Assembly: GCF_001427585.1 (NCBI RefSeq)
Contig: NZ_LMGY01000012.1
Span: 844,201-908,200 of the forward strand
Direction of reading: 5' to 3'
Length of the DNA stretch: 64,000 nucleotides
Source of the DNA: Pseudoxanthomonas sp. Root630
Lineage (GTDB): Bacteria > Pseudomonadota > Gammaproteobacteria > Xanthomonadales > Xanthomonadaceae
A model generated the notes under the pieces. It did no database searches, was not told the origin of the DNA, and saw only the letters and a list, made by a program, of their open reading frames with translations. The translations under genes and the position numbers were made by a program. Positions 56,803-64,000 of the stretch are shown here, in pieces (within the stretch, counting starts at the first letter, position 1; every line of letters begins with the position of its first letter).

Positions 56803-58080
56803 ATGGAGCCATTGGACTCGTTGAACCGCTGGACCGAACGCGTGCGCGACCGTGCGCGCATGGGCACGTTCTTCCGTTTCCTGGCCAAGCGCTTCCTCGA
56901 CGACCGCCTGTTCCAGGCCGCGGGTTCGCTGGCCTACACCACCCTGTTCGCCCTGGTGCCGCTGGCGATGGTGGTGTTCGGCGTGTTGTCGGCATTCCCG
57001 GTGTTCCAGGAATGGAGCGACCAGCTGCGCGACTATATTTTCACCAACTTCCTGCCGGGCGCGGCGGTCAGCCTGAAGGCGAAGCTCGATGGTTTCCTCG
57101 CCAATCGGGGCAAGCTGACAGCCGTCGGCGTGATCGCGCTGGTGGCGTCGTTGCTGATCACGCTCAACAGTATCGAGGCCACGTTCAACCGCATCTGGCG
57201 CGTGCGCAGTGCGCGGCCGAAGCTGTCGCGCTTCCTCGTCTACTGGACCGTGCTGACGCTGGGTGCGCTGATGGCGGCCGCGTCGCTCGCCCTGTCGGCG
57301 CGCTTCTACGCGCTGCCCGTGTTCGCGACCAGCGGCGGCAAGTGGCTGCAGACGCTATCGCTGACCGTGGCGCCGGTGCTGATCGAGCTGGCGGCCATCG
57401 TGGTGATCTACCGCGTGGTGCCGCACCGGACCATCAAGTGGCGCTATGCGGTGGCGGGCGCCCTGCTGGCCACCCTGCTGCTGGAGCTGGCGAAGTGGGG
57501 CCTGGGCCTCTACCTGGGCAGTTTCAACGCGTACGAAAAGATCTACGGTGCGGTCGCCGCGGCGCCGATCCTGCTGCTGTGGATCTTCCTGTGCTGGGTG
57601 GCCGTGCTGCTGGGTGCGTCGCTTGCCTCCGGCATGGCGGCGTTCCGCTACCAGCCGATCGCGCTGCGCCTGCCGCTGGGCTACGAGTTGTACGGCCTGC
57701 TGCGCATGCTGGGCCGCTTCTCGCAGGCGCGCGAGAAGGGCAGGGGCCTGCACAGCGACCAGATCCTCGCGATGGAGCCGATGCTGACCGATTCGCTGAT
57801 CCAGCAGATGCTCGGCCAGTTGGCGGAGATCAACCTGCTGCGTCGCGATGAGGAAGGCGAATGGTTGCTGGCCCGCGATCTGGAAGACCTGACCCTGTGC
57901 GACCTCTACGAAGCCTGCCAGCTGCGCGTGCCGGTGGCCGAGGCGCACCTGCCTTTCCATGACGATGCGCTCGGCCGCGCCGCGCGCACCGCGCTGGACG
58001 ATCTGCGCGTGCCGCTGCGCGAGCTGTTGAAGAAGCGCGTCAGCGATCTGTACGTCGAACCCCCTCAGGAGTCTGCATGA
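56803..58080 (+). CDS. YihY/virulence factor BrkB family membrane protein
   Basis: 425 residues. Six membrane spans in the first 290 residues with AAGSLAYTTLFALVPLAMVVFG, the family's hallmark, and VYRVVPHRTIKWRYAVAGA. A soluble C-terminal extension of about 130 residues resembles a winged-helix-like region (GRGLHSDQILAMEPML). It was once annotated as ribonuclease BN, which is known to be wrong. Role unknown. The stop overlaps the next ATG (ATGA). Confidence 0.9.
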   Translation: MEPLDSLNRWTERVRDRARMGTFFRFLAKRFLDDRLFQAAGSLAYTTLFALVPLAMVVFGVLSAFPVFQEWSDQLRDYIFTNFLPGAAVSLKAKLDGFLANRGKLTAVGVIALVASLLITLNSIEATFNRIWRVRSARPKLSRFLVYWTVLTLGALMAAASLALSARFYALPVFATSGGKWLQTLSLTVAPVLIELAAIVVIYRVVPHRTIKWRYAVAGALLATLLLELAKWGLGLYLGSFNAYEKIYGAVAAAPILLLWIFLCWVAVLLGASLASGMAAFRYQPIALRLPLGYELYGLLRMLGRFSQAREKGRGLHSDQILAMEPMLTDSLIQQMLGQLAEINLLRRDEEGEWLLARDLEDLTLCDLYEACQLRVPVAEAHLPFHDDALGRAARTALDDLRVPLRELLKKRVSDLYVEPPQESA

Positions 58081-58649
58081 AGTCGTTCCTTTCCCTTCCG
58101 CTGGCGATGGTGTTGTCGCTGGCGGCCTGCAATGCCGGCTCCGAGCCGACCGAGGCGGCGACGCCGGCGATCGAAGCGCACGTGCAGGCGGTCGATCCCG
58201 CCACGACCCGCGCGGCGGATCGCACGGCCGAGATCCCGACGCTGCAGGTGAAGACCCTGGACGGCGCGGACTACGCGCTGGCCGCGCACCGCGGCAAGTG
58301 GGTGGTGGTGAACTTCTGGGCCACGTGGTGCGCGCCGTGCCTGAAGGAAATGCCGGACTTGTCCGCGCTGGACAAGGACAACGCGCACATCGAAGTGATC
58401 GGCCTGGCCTACGAGGAAATCGAAGCGGACGAACTGAAGGCGTTCCTGGAGGAGCGGCCCGTCGTCTATCCGATCGCGATCCTCGACGTGTACAACCCGC
58501 CGGCGGATTTCGCCACGCCGCGTGGCCTGCCGCTGACCTACCTGATCGCGCCGGACGGCAAGGTGGCCAAGCAGTTCCTCGGTCCGGTGACGGGCAAGGA
58601 CATCGAAGCGGCGATCACCGCGGCGGGCGGACCGAAGGCCGGGGCGTGA
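58077..58649 (+). CDS. TlpA/thioredoxin-like periplasmic lipoprotein
   Basis: 190 residues. Signal MKSFLSLPLAMVLSLAAC with lipobox LAAC, then a linker and a TlpA-like thioredoxin fold. FWATWCAPCLKEMP near residues 79-92 has the CAPC redox pair, and GLPLTYLIAPDG the cis-proline loop. It probably reduces disulfides in the periplasm. Coupled to both neighbours by overlapping start/stop codons. Confidence 0.92.
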   Translation: MKSFLSLPLAMVLSLAACNAGSEPTEAATPAIEAHVQAVDPATTRAADRTAEIPTLQVKTLDGADYALAAHRGKWVVVNFWATWCAPCLKEMPDLSALDKDNAHIEVIGLAYEEIEADELKAFLEERPVVYPIAILDVYNPPADFATPRGLPLTYLIAPDGKVAKQFLGPVTGKDIEAAITAAGGPKAGA

Positions 58650-58915
58650 TGCCTGCCGCATGCTTCCTGGTCAGCGGCAAGGTGCAGGGCGTGTTCTTCC
58701 GCGCCTCCACCCGCGAACGCGCGCTCGACCTGGGCGTGAACGGACGCGCGACCAATCTGCCCGATGGGCGCGTTGAAGTGGTGGCGGAAGGATCGGCCGA
58801 GGCGCTCGATGCGCTCGACGCCTGGTTGCACGTAGGGCCGCCTGCGGCACGCGTCGATACGGTGGTGCGGACACCCTGGCGCGATGGGGTGAACGAAGGC
58901 TTCGTCACCGGTTGA
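58649..58915 (+). CDS. acyP: Acylphosphatase
   Basis: 88 residues. FLVSGKVQGVFFRASTRERA holds the catalytic arginine and GRATNLPDGRVEVVAEG the catalytic asparagine. It hydrolyses acyl phosphates such as 1,3-bisphosphoglycerate. The ATG overlaps the stop of the thioredoxin-like gene (TGATG). Confidence 0.95.
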   Translation: MPAACFLVSGKVQGVFFRASTRERALDLGVNGRATNLPDGRVEVVAEGSAEALDALDAWLHVGPPAARVDTVVRTPWRDGVNEGFVTG

Positions 58916-58923
58916 ACGCGGGC

Positions 58924-59340
58924 TCAGGGCTCGCCCGCTTCCTGCAGCCTCAACGCGCGTGCCGCCTGTTCCTCGCTCAACGGCGGCGGCCGTGCGACGG
59001 CGGCCTGCACGGGCTCTTTCCATCCCGGAATCTTGCGCGCGCCCTTCTGCACCTGCTGCGCCGCCATGCCGACCAGCACCGGCACGATGCCGCCATTCTT
59101 GCCAAGTTGTTCCAGGCTGGGAGGCTCGCTCCAGCGCTCATCGAGTGCGCCGGGTTCGACCTCGATGGGATTGCGGAAGCGATAGAGATCCACCACTTCC
59201 TCCGGATCCGGCCGGACCACCAGGGTGTCCAGCGTGGTCGCCGACGCGTCGTCCCTGGGCGTATCGTCAACGCCCGCGGCGTCCTGGGCCATCGCGCGCG
59301 ATGCCGCGAGCCACAGCGCGGCCATGAAGGGCAGGCGCAC
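58924..59340 (-). CDS. Exported hypothetical protein
   Basis: 138 residues with a GTG start two bases after the ppk2 stop. Short signal peptide (to ASRAMAQ), then a soluble region with VVRPDPEEVVDLYRFRNPIEVEPGAL and a basic middle (QVQKGARKIPGWKEPVQ). I do not recognise a family. The longer ORF reading into ppk2 is a shadow. Confidence 0.75.
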   Translation of the reverse strand: MRLPFMAALWLAASRAMAQDAAGVDDTPRDDASATTLDTLVVRPDPEEVVDLYRFRNPIEVEPGALDERWSEPPSLEQLGKNGGIVPVLVGMAAQQVQKGARKIPGWKEPVQAAVARPPPLSEEQAARALRLQEAGEP

Positions 59341-59342
59341 GG

Positions 59343-60122
59343 TTAGCCGCCGCGCTGCGGTTTGATCGGCTTGATGACGCCGTAGCGTTCCTTGTGCAGC
59401 TTGCCCCGCAGCGGCGGCAGGCCCAGCGGCTCCACCGGTACGCGGGTATCGGGCAGGCGGTCGAGCAGATCGCGGATCAGGGTCAGGCGGCCGACACGCT
59501 GGTCGTTGAAGTCCACCAGCGTCCACGGGGCATTTGCGGTGTGCGTGGCCTTGAGCATGGCTTCGCGCGCGGCGGTGTAGTCGGCGTATTTCTCGCGCGC
59601 CTTCAGGTCGATGGGCGACAGCTTCCAGCTCTTCAGCGGTTCTTCGGCGCGTTCGGCGAAGCGTTCTTCCTGCTGCGCCTGGTCCACGCAGAGCCAGTAC
59701 TTGAACAGCAGGATGCCGTCGTCGGTGATGCCGCGCTCGAACACCGGCGCCTGTTGCAGGAAGCGCGCGTACTGCTCGTCCGTGCAATAGCCCATGACTT
59801 TCTCGACGCCGGCGCGGTTGTACCAGCTGCGATCGAACAGCACGATCTCGCCCGCCGCCGGCAGGTGGGCGATGTAGCGCTGGAAATACCACTGCGTCGC
59901 TTCGCGTTCGCTCGGCTTGGGCAACGCCACGACGCGGCACTGGCGCGGGTTGAGGTGCTCGGTGATCGCGCCGATGGCGCCGCCCTTGCCGGCGGTGTCG
60001 CGGCCTTCCATGACCACCACGACGCGCGCCCCGCAGTGCGAGGCCCAACGGGCCATCGCCGCCAGTTCCAGTTGCAGGGGCTTGAGGCGGGCTTCGTAGT
60101 CCTTGCGCTTCAATGGCTTCAT
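59343..60122 (-). CDS. ppk2: Polyphosphate kinase 2
   Basis: 259 residues, single-domain class I PPK2. Walker A MEGRDTAGKGGAI near residue 38, lid region, and VLFDRSWYNRAGVEKVMG as Walker B. It uses polyphosphate to phosphorylate nucleoside diphosphates or the reverse. It precedes the exported hypothetical protein and follows an XRE-type regulator gene by 28 bases. Confidence 0.95.
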   Translation of the reverse strand: MKPLKRKDYEARLKPLQLELAAMARWASHCGARVVVVMEGRDTAGKGGAIGAITEHLNPRQCRVVALPKPSEREATQWYFQRYIAHLPAAGEIVLFDRSWYNRAGVEKVMGYCTDEQYARFLQQAPVFERGITDDGILLFKYWLCVDQAQQEERFAERAEEPLKSWKLSPIDLKAREKYADYTAAREAMLKATHTANAPWTLVDFNDQRVGRLTLIRDLLDRLPDTRVPVEPLGLPPLRGKLHKERYGVIKPIKPQRGG

Positions 60123-60150
60123 CGCATCGTCCTGTGCGGCGGGGGGAAGG

Positions 60151-60489
60151 TCAGCGCTTGCGGCGCGCAGCGTGTCCGGCCATGCCGCGCGCGACTTCCA
60201 GCAGGGCGCCCTGCTGGCGCGTGTTGAGCGCGCGATAGGCAGCGAGCAGGTCGTGCTCGCCCCGCGTGCGTGCGGGGTCGAACGTGGAGGCGAGTTCCGA
60301 CAGCAGCGCGCCGGCCGGCACGCCGAGCGCGCGGGCGAGGGCGTTGAGCTGGTCGCGGCCGGGCAGCTTGTCGCCGGCCATCCAGGATTTCACCGTCGCC
60401 ACGCCGGCGCGCGGGATGGCGGCAGCGAGGTCCGCGGCGGTGAGGCCGCTCGCCTTGGCGAGCAGGCGCAGGGTGGTATCAAGCGACAT
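60151..60489 (-). CDS. Small helix-turn-helix (XRE-like) regulator
   Basis: 112 residues. The N-terminal half ([46 protein letters not shown]) is a five-helix XRE fold. The C-terminal half is helical and may dimerise. Possible regulator of ppk2 next door, based on position only. Confidence 0.8.
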   Translation of the reverse strand: MSLDTTLRLLAKASGLTAADLAAAIPRAGVATVKSWMAGDKLPGRDQLNALARALGVPAGALLSELASTFDPARTRGEHDLLAAYRALNTRQQGALLEVARGMAGHAARRKR

Positions 60490-60504
60490 CGCGGATCTCC
60501 TGGC

Positions 60505-61023
60505 TCATTCCTTCAGGCGGGGACGCAGCGTGGCGAGGTTGCAGGGCTTGGTGCGCGCGTCCAGCTGCGTGCGGATGATCCCTTCCCACGCGGTGCGGCA
60601 CGCGGAGGTCGACCCCGGCAGGCAGAACAGGAAAGTCTGGTTCGCCAGTCCGGCGAAGGCGCGCGACTGCAGCGACGACGTGCCGATTTCTTCGAAGCTG
60701 ATCTGCCGGAACAGTTCGCCGAAGCCCGGCATCTCCTTGTCCAGCAGCGGCAGCAGCGCTTCGGGCGTGGAGTCGCGACCGGTGAAACCGGTGCCGCCGG
60801 TGACGAGGATGCCGTCGACGGCGGGATCGGCGATCCAGTGCGATACCTGCGCGCGCAGGCGGTAACGGTCGTCGGGCAGCAGCGCACGGGCATGCAGGCG
60901 ATGGCCTTCCTTCGCGAGCGCATCGACCAGGTAATCGCCGGAGCGGTCATCGGCCAGGCTGCGGCTGTCCGACACGGTCAGCACGCACAACTGCAACGGG
61001 ATCAGTTCATCGGCATGGCTCAT
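60505..61023 (-). CDS. moaB: Molybdenum cofactor biosynthesis protein MoaB
   Basis: 172 residues. [19 protein letters not shown] opens the MoaB/MogA fold, [19 protein letters not shown] is the molybdopterin-binding motif and [18 protein letters not shown] the C-terminal signature. It resembles E. coli MoaB in length and wording. It lies 15 bases upstream of the XRE-like gene. Confidence 0.94.
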   Translation of the reverse strand: MSHADELIPLQLCVLTVSDSRSLADDRSGDYLVDALAKEGHRLHARALLPDDRYRLRAQVSHWIADPAVDGILVTGGTGFTGRDSTPEALLPLLDKEMPGFGELFRQISFEEIGTSSLQSRAFAGLANQTFLFCLPGSTSACRTAWEGIIRTQLDARTKPCNLATLRPRLKE

Positions 61024-61049
61024 GCCGCGCAGGGTAGCGCAATCGCGCG

Positions 61050-61499
61050 TCAGCGGAGCGGCAGGCGATAACGCAGTGTGCCGTCGTACAGCGTCCAGCC
61101 CATCGCGTGGTACAGGGCCTGCGCCGTGTGGTTGTCGTGGTCGGTTTCCAGCTCCAGCCGCAAGGCGCCATCCGCGCGCGCGAAGTCGGCGGCCGCCGTC
61201 AGCAGGGCGCGCGCCACGCCACCGCGGCGGGCCTCGGGCAACACCAGCAGGTCGTTGAGGATCCAGACATGGGTGGCGCTGACGGAAGAAAACGCGGGGT
61301 ACAACTGGGTGAAGCCGGCCGCCTTGCCGTCGGCGAGCGCGAGCAGGATCACCGACTGCTCGTGCGTCATGCGTGCCCGGATGAAATCGCGCGCGAGCGT
61401 GGGGTCCGACGGCTTGCCGTAGAACACGCGGTAGGTGTCGAACAACGGCGCGACGAGGTCCAGGTCGGCCGGGGTCGCGCGGCGGATATCGAGGGTCAT
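61050..61499 (-). CDS. GNAT-family N-acetyltransferase
   Basis: 149 residues. [21 protein letters not shown] is the acetyl-CoA loop and [21 protein letters not shown] the C-terminal end. It overlaps the prfA stop by four bases, so it is coupled to prfA; a ribosomal-protein or small-molecule substrate is possible but not shown. Confidence 0.9.
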   Translation of the reverse strand: MTLDIRRATPADLDLVAPLFDTYRVFYGKPSDPTLARDFIRARMTHEQSVILLALADGKAAGFTQLYPAFSSVSATHVWILNDLLVLPEARRGGVARALLTAAADFARADGALRLELETDHDNHTAQALYHAMGWTLYDGTLRYRLPLR

Positions 61500-62581
61500 G
61501 GTGCCTCCGACAGGCGGGCCAGTTCGTCGGCCAGGTGCTCGCGGCCGAGGCGGTCGATCAGGTCGTCCAGGTCGCCCTGGATGATGTTGGGCAGATCGTA
61601 GAGCGTGAGGCCTTCGACGCGGTGGTCGGTGATCCGCCCCTGCGGGAAGTTGTAGGTGCGGATGCGCTGGCTGCGGTCGCCGCTGCCGACCTGCAGCCGG
61701 CGCGATTCGGCCTGCGCGGCCTGCTGCTTGCTGCGTTCCGCATCCAGCAGCTGCGCCTTCAGCCGCTTCATCGCCTTGTCGCGGTTGGCGTGCTGGCTGC
61801 GCTCGGTCTGGCATTCCACCACCACGCCCGTGGGGACGTGGGTGATGCGGATCGCCGACTCGGTCTTGTTGACGTGCTGGCCGCCGGCGCCGGAAGAGCG
61901 GAAGGTGTCGACCTTCAGGTCCGCGGGATTGATCGTGATGTCGTCGACTTCCTCGACGTCCGGAATGATCGCCACCGTCGCGGCGGAGGTGTGGATGCGG
62001 CCCTGCGATTCGGTTTCGGGCACGCGCTGCACGCGGTGGGTGCCGGATTCGAACTTGAGCTTGGAGTAGGCGCCGCGGCCGACCACGCGGGCGACGACTT
62101 CCTTGTAGCCGCCATGCTCGCCGGGATTGTCGGATTCGACTTCGACCTTCCAGCCCTGGCGTTCGGCATAGCGGGCGTACATGCGGAACAGGTCGCCGGC
62201 GAAGATCGCCGCTTCGTCGCCGCCGGTGCCGGCACGCACTTCAAGGAACAGGTTGCCTTCGTCGCGGCTGTCGCGCGGCACCAGCAACAGCATCAGTTCG
62301 CCATCCAGCTGCGCCAGGCGCGCTTGCGCACCGGCGATCTCCTCTTCGGCAAGGTCGGCCAGTTCCGGATCGCTGCGCATCGCCTGCGCGGCGACGAGGT
62401 CGGCGCGTGCGCGCTGTTCCTCGGCCAAGGCGGTGGCGACCGGTTCCAACTGGGCGAACTCGCGCGAGAAGTTGCGGAAGCGCTCCACGTCGCCGATCAC
62501 GCCGGGGTCGGCGAGGAGGCGTTCGAGTTCTTCGCGGCGTTCGGCCAACGCTTCAAGCTTACGGCGCAGCGTCGGCGTCAT
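61496..62581 (-). CDS. prfA: Peptide chain release factor 1
   Basis: 361 residues. The GGQ motif is at 233-235 in [12 protein letters not shown], and the stop-codon tripeptide PET is at 188-190, in the place of the PxT motif of RF1. It terminates at UAA and UAG. Its start lies 23 bases inside the end of hemA, the classical hemA-prfA arrangement. Confidence 0.97.
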   Translation of the reverse strand: MTPTLRRKLEALAERREELERLLADPGVIGDVERFRNFSREFAQLEPVATALAEEQRARADLVAAQAMRSDPELADLAEEEIAGAQARLAQLDGELMLLLVPRDSRDEGNLFLEVRAGTGGDEAAIFAGDLFRMYARYAERQGWKVEVESDNPGEHGGYKEVVARVVGRGAYSKLKFESGTHRVQRVPETESQGRIHTSAATVAIIPDVEEVDDITINPADLKVDTFRSSGAGGQHVNKTESAIRITHVPTGVVVECQTERSQHANRDKAMKRLKAQLLDAERSKQQAAQAESRRLQVGSGDRSQRIRTYNFPQGRITDHRVEGLTLYDLPNIIQGDLDDLIDRLGREHLADELARLSEAP

Positions 62582-63839
62582 CGTCTTTCTTCAGGTGCGA
62601 ATACGGGGCCTGCGCCGGGAACAGCCGGTCGGCGGCGCGCGCCAGGTCGCCGTCGCCGCTCAGGGCCGCTTCGCGCAACGCGGCGGTCGGTGGATGCAGC
62701 AGGCGGTTGGTCAGCGTGTGGGCGAGGAACTCGAGCACCTGCTCCGGCTCACGGCCGTTGGCCAGTTGCTGGCGCGCCTTGGCCAGCACGTCCTCGCGGG
62801 TGGATTCGCCCAGGGCGCGCAAACGCTTGAGCGGCTCGGTGCGGGTGCCGGCCTGCAGGGTTTCCATGAAGCGGCCGACCTGCACGTCGATGATCGCCTC
62901 GGCGGCATCGGCGGCTTCGCGCCGGCCGCGGCGGTTGTCTTCGACCGCGCGCTCCAGGTCGTCCACGGTGTAGAGGTAGGCGTCGCGCAGGTCCGCCACG
63001 GAGGCTTCGATGTCGCGCGGCACGGCCAGGTCGAACAGCAGCATCGGCTTGTGCTTGCGCTTGGCCAGTGCGGCGGAGACCTGCGCCTGCAGTACCACCG
63101 GTTCGCGCGCGGCGGTGGCGGAGAACACCACGTCGGCCTCGGCCAGGTGGCGGTCCAGTTCGGTCAGCGGCAGTGCGTAGCCGCCGTGGCGCGTGGCCAG
63201 TTCCTGCGCATGCGCCAGTGTGCGGTTGGCGACCAGCAGGCGACGCACGCGCCCTTCGCTGAGGTGCTTGGCGGCCAGCTCGATGGTTTCGCCGGCGCCG
63301 ACCAGCAGCACGGTGGATTCGCTGAGCCGGGCGAAGGCGTTCTGCGCCAGGCGCACGGCGGCGGATGCGACCGAGACGGGGTTCGCACCCACGCGGGTAT
63401 CCGTGCGCGCGCGCTTGGCCACGGCGAAGGTCTGCTGGAACAGGCGGTCCAGGCGATTGCCCAGGGCGCCGTGTTCGCGCGCGGTGGACCAGGCGTCCTT
63501 CACCTGGCCCAGGATCTGGGGTTCGCCCAGCACCATCGAGTCCAGCCCCGTCGCCACCCGGAACAGATGGCGCACGGCGTCGGCATCACGGTGGCGGTAC
63601 AGGTAGCCGTCGAGGCCGTCGGCATGCGTGGCCAGCCAGCTGGCCAGCACATCGCCGTCCTCGGCCACGGCGTAGAGCTCGGTCCGGTTGCAGGTGGAGA
63701 GCAGGGCGGCCTCGGCCACGTTCGGCAACGCGCGCAGCGACGACAGCGCGTGCGCCACCGTGCCGGCGTCGAACGCCACCCGTTCGCGCAGGTCGACCGG
63801 CGCGGTCTGGTGGTTCAATCCGAGGACCCACAACGTCAT
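62559..63839 (-). CDS. hemA: Glutamyl-tRNA reductase
   Basis: 426 residues. The catalytic Cys50 is in [28 protein letters not shown] is the NADPH site, and [10 protein letters not shown] and the C-terminal dimerisation helix follow. It commits glutamyl-tRNA to tetrapyrrole synthesis. It overlaps prfA and is divergent from an exported protein across 57 bases. Confidence 0.97.
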   Translation of the reverse strand: MTLWVLGLNHQTAPVDLRERVAFDAGTVAHALSSLRALPNVAEAALLSTCNRTELYAVAEDGDVLASWLATHADGLDGYLYRHRDADAVRHLFRVATGLDSMVLGEPQILGQVKDAWSTAREHGALGNRLDRLFQQTFAVAKRARTDTRVGANPVSVASAAVRLAQNAFARLSESTVLLVGAGETIELAAKHLSEGRVRRLLVANRTLAHAQELATRHGGYALPLTELDRHLAEADVVFSATAAREPVVLQAQVSAALAKRKHKPMLLFDLAVPRDIEASVADLRDAYLYTVDDLERAVEDNRRGRREAADAAEAIIDVQVGRFMETLQAGTRTEPLKRLRALGESTREDVLAKARQQLANGREPEQVLEFLAHTLTNRLLHPPTAALREAALSGDGDLARAADRLFPAQAPYSHLKKDDDADAAP

Positions 63840-63896
63840 CGTTCAGGTGCTTGCAGTAAGCTGCTGGCTCATCAGGGCCGCCATTTTACGGCCGAC

Positions 63897-64000
63897 ATGA
63901 CCTTCATGCCCGAAATGATTCGCACCACGCTGGCCGTGCTGGTCCTGGGGGCGCTGGCCCCGCTGGCGATGGCGGCACCGTCCACCGCGCGCGCCGAGAA
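63897..64000 (+). CDS. Start of an exported protein, cut by window edge
   Basis: Only 34 codons are visible: a signal peptide (MIRTTLAVLVLGALAPLAMA in the middle) and the first mature residues. Three in-frame ATG codons (63897, 63906, 63915) are possible starts. In xanthomonads a tetratricopeptide-repeat protein often lies divergent to hemA, which this may be; the visible part cannot show that. Confidence 0.7.
   Translation, partial: MTFMPEMIRTTLAVLVLGALAPLAMAAPSTARAE

Overview
The window is high-GC (roughly two-thirds G+C) proteobacterial chromosome. Gene content and gene order point to the Xanthomonadaceae, with Pseudoxanthomonas, Xanthomonas or Stenotrophomonas-like bacteria the best guess from protein flavour. 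Supporting signs are ahpC-ahpF-oxyR in one direction, a Xanthomonas-type ubiH plus second UbiH-family hydroxylase pair, REP-like paired palindromes, and attC sites of the chromosomal-integron kind. I saw no tRNA, rRNA, CRISPR array, prophage or transposase gene.

Layout. 0-0.9 kb: PduO-type cobalamin adenosyltransferase (cut by the window edge) beside a small membrane protein that may be a BtuM-like B12 importer. 1-3.4 kb: two ubiquinone hydroxylases. 3.4-12.8 kb: mixed housekeeping genes (Gfo/Idh/MocA oxidoreductase, SMP-30-like lipoprotein, rlmM, a deaminase, glnS, GST, msrA). 12.8-17.8 kb: tal, rnk, oxyR, ahpF and ahpC all on the minus strand, with a candidate OxyR site upstream of ahpC. 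18-22.8 kb: prmC, proline iminopeptidase, a dienelactone hydrolase-like protein and a Nudix hydrolase.

23-35.1 kb is a surface-polysaccharide locus: a large two-domain GT2 enzyme, an ABC exporter pair (Wzm/Wzt-like), a GT2 enzyme with duplicated accessory domains, a GT4 enzyme, then a lower-GC block with an acyltransferase, an unknown putative glycosyltransferase, an aldolase fused to a sialyltransferase/DUF115-like domain, a KdsB-like CMP-ulosonate synthetase and a HAD phosphatase. The last three form a translationally coupled set that I read as a route to a CMP-activated 3-deoxy-ulosonic acid built by a pyruvate aldolase rather than a PEP-dependent synthase. This is the best candidate for an undescribed system here. 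A methyltransferase and galE lie beyond on the other strand.

37-48.3 kb: a 5'-3' exonuclease, a nitroreductase, a DUF1631 protein, the proton-translocating transhydrogenase (pntAA, pntAB, pntB) split by an opposing sigma-factor operon, sufT and ilvE. 48.6-50.5 kb: a secreted subtilisin-like protease with a P-domain. 50.5-55.2 kb is an accessory region: palindromic intergenic repeats, then four attC-like sites separating small cassette genes with no integrase in view (a CALIN-type cluster), then a 165-bp duplicated copy of the 3' end of the neighbouring asparaginase-like gene flanking a GNAT gene. 55.2-64 kb returns to ordinary chromosome: asparaginase-like protein, wrbA, YihY-family protein, thioredoxin-like lipoprotein, acylphosphatase, ppk2, moaB, prfA and hemA, ending in the start of a divergent exported protein.

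All calls come from reading translated sequence and recalled family motifs. No database search was possible.
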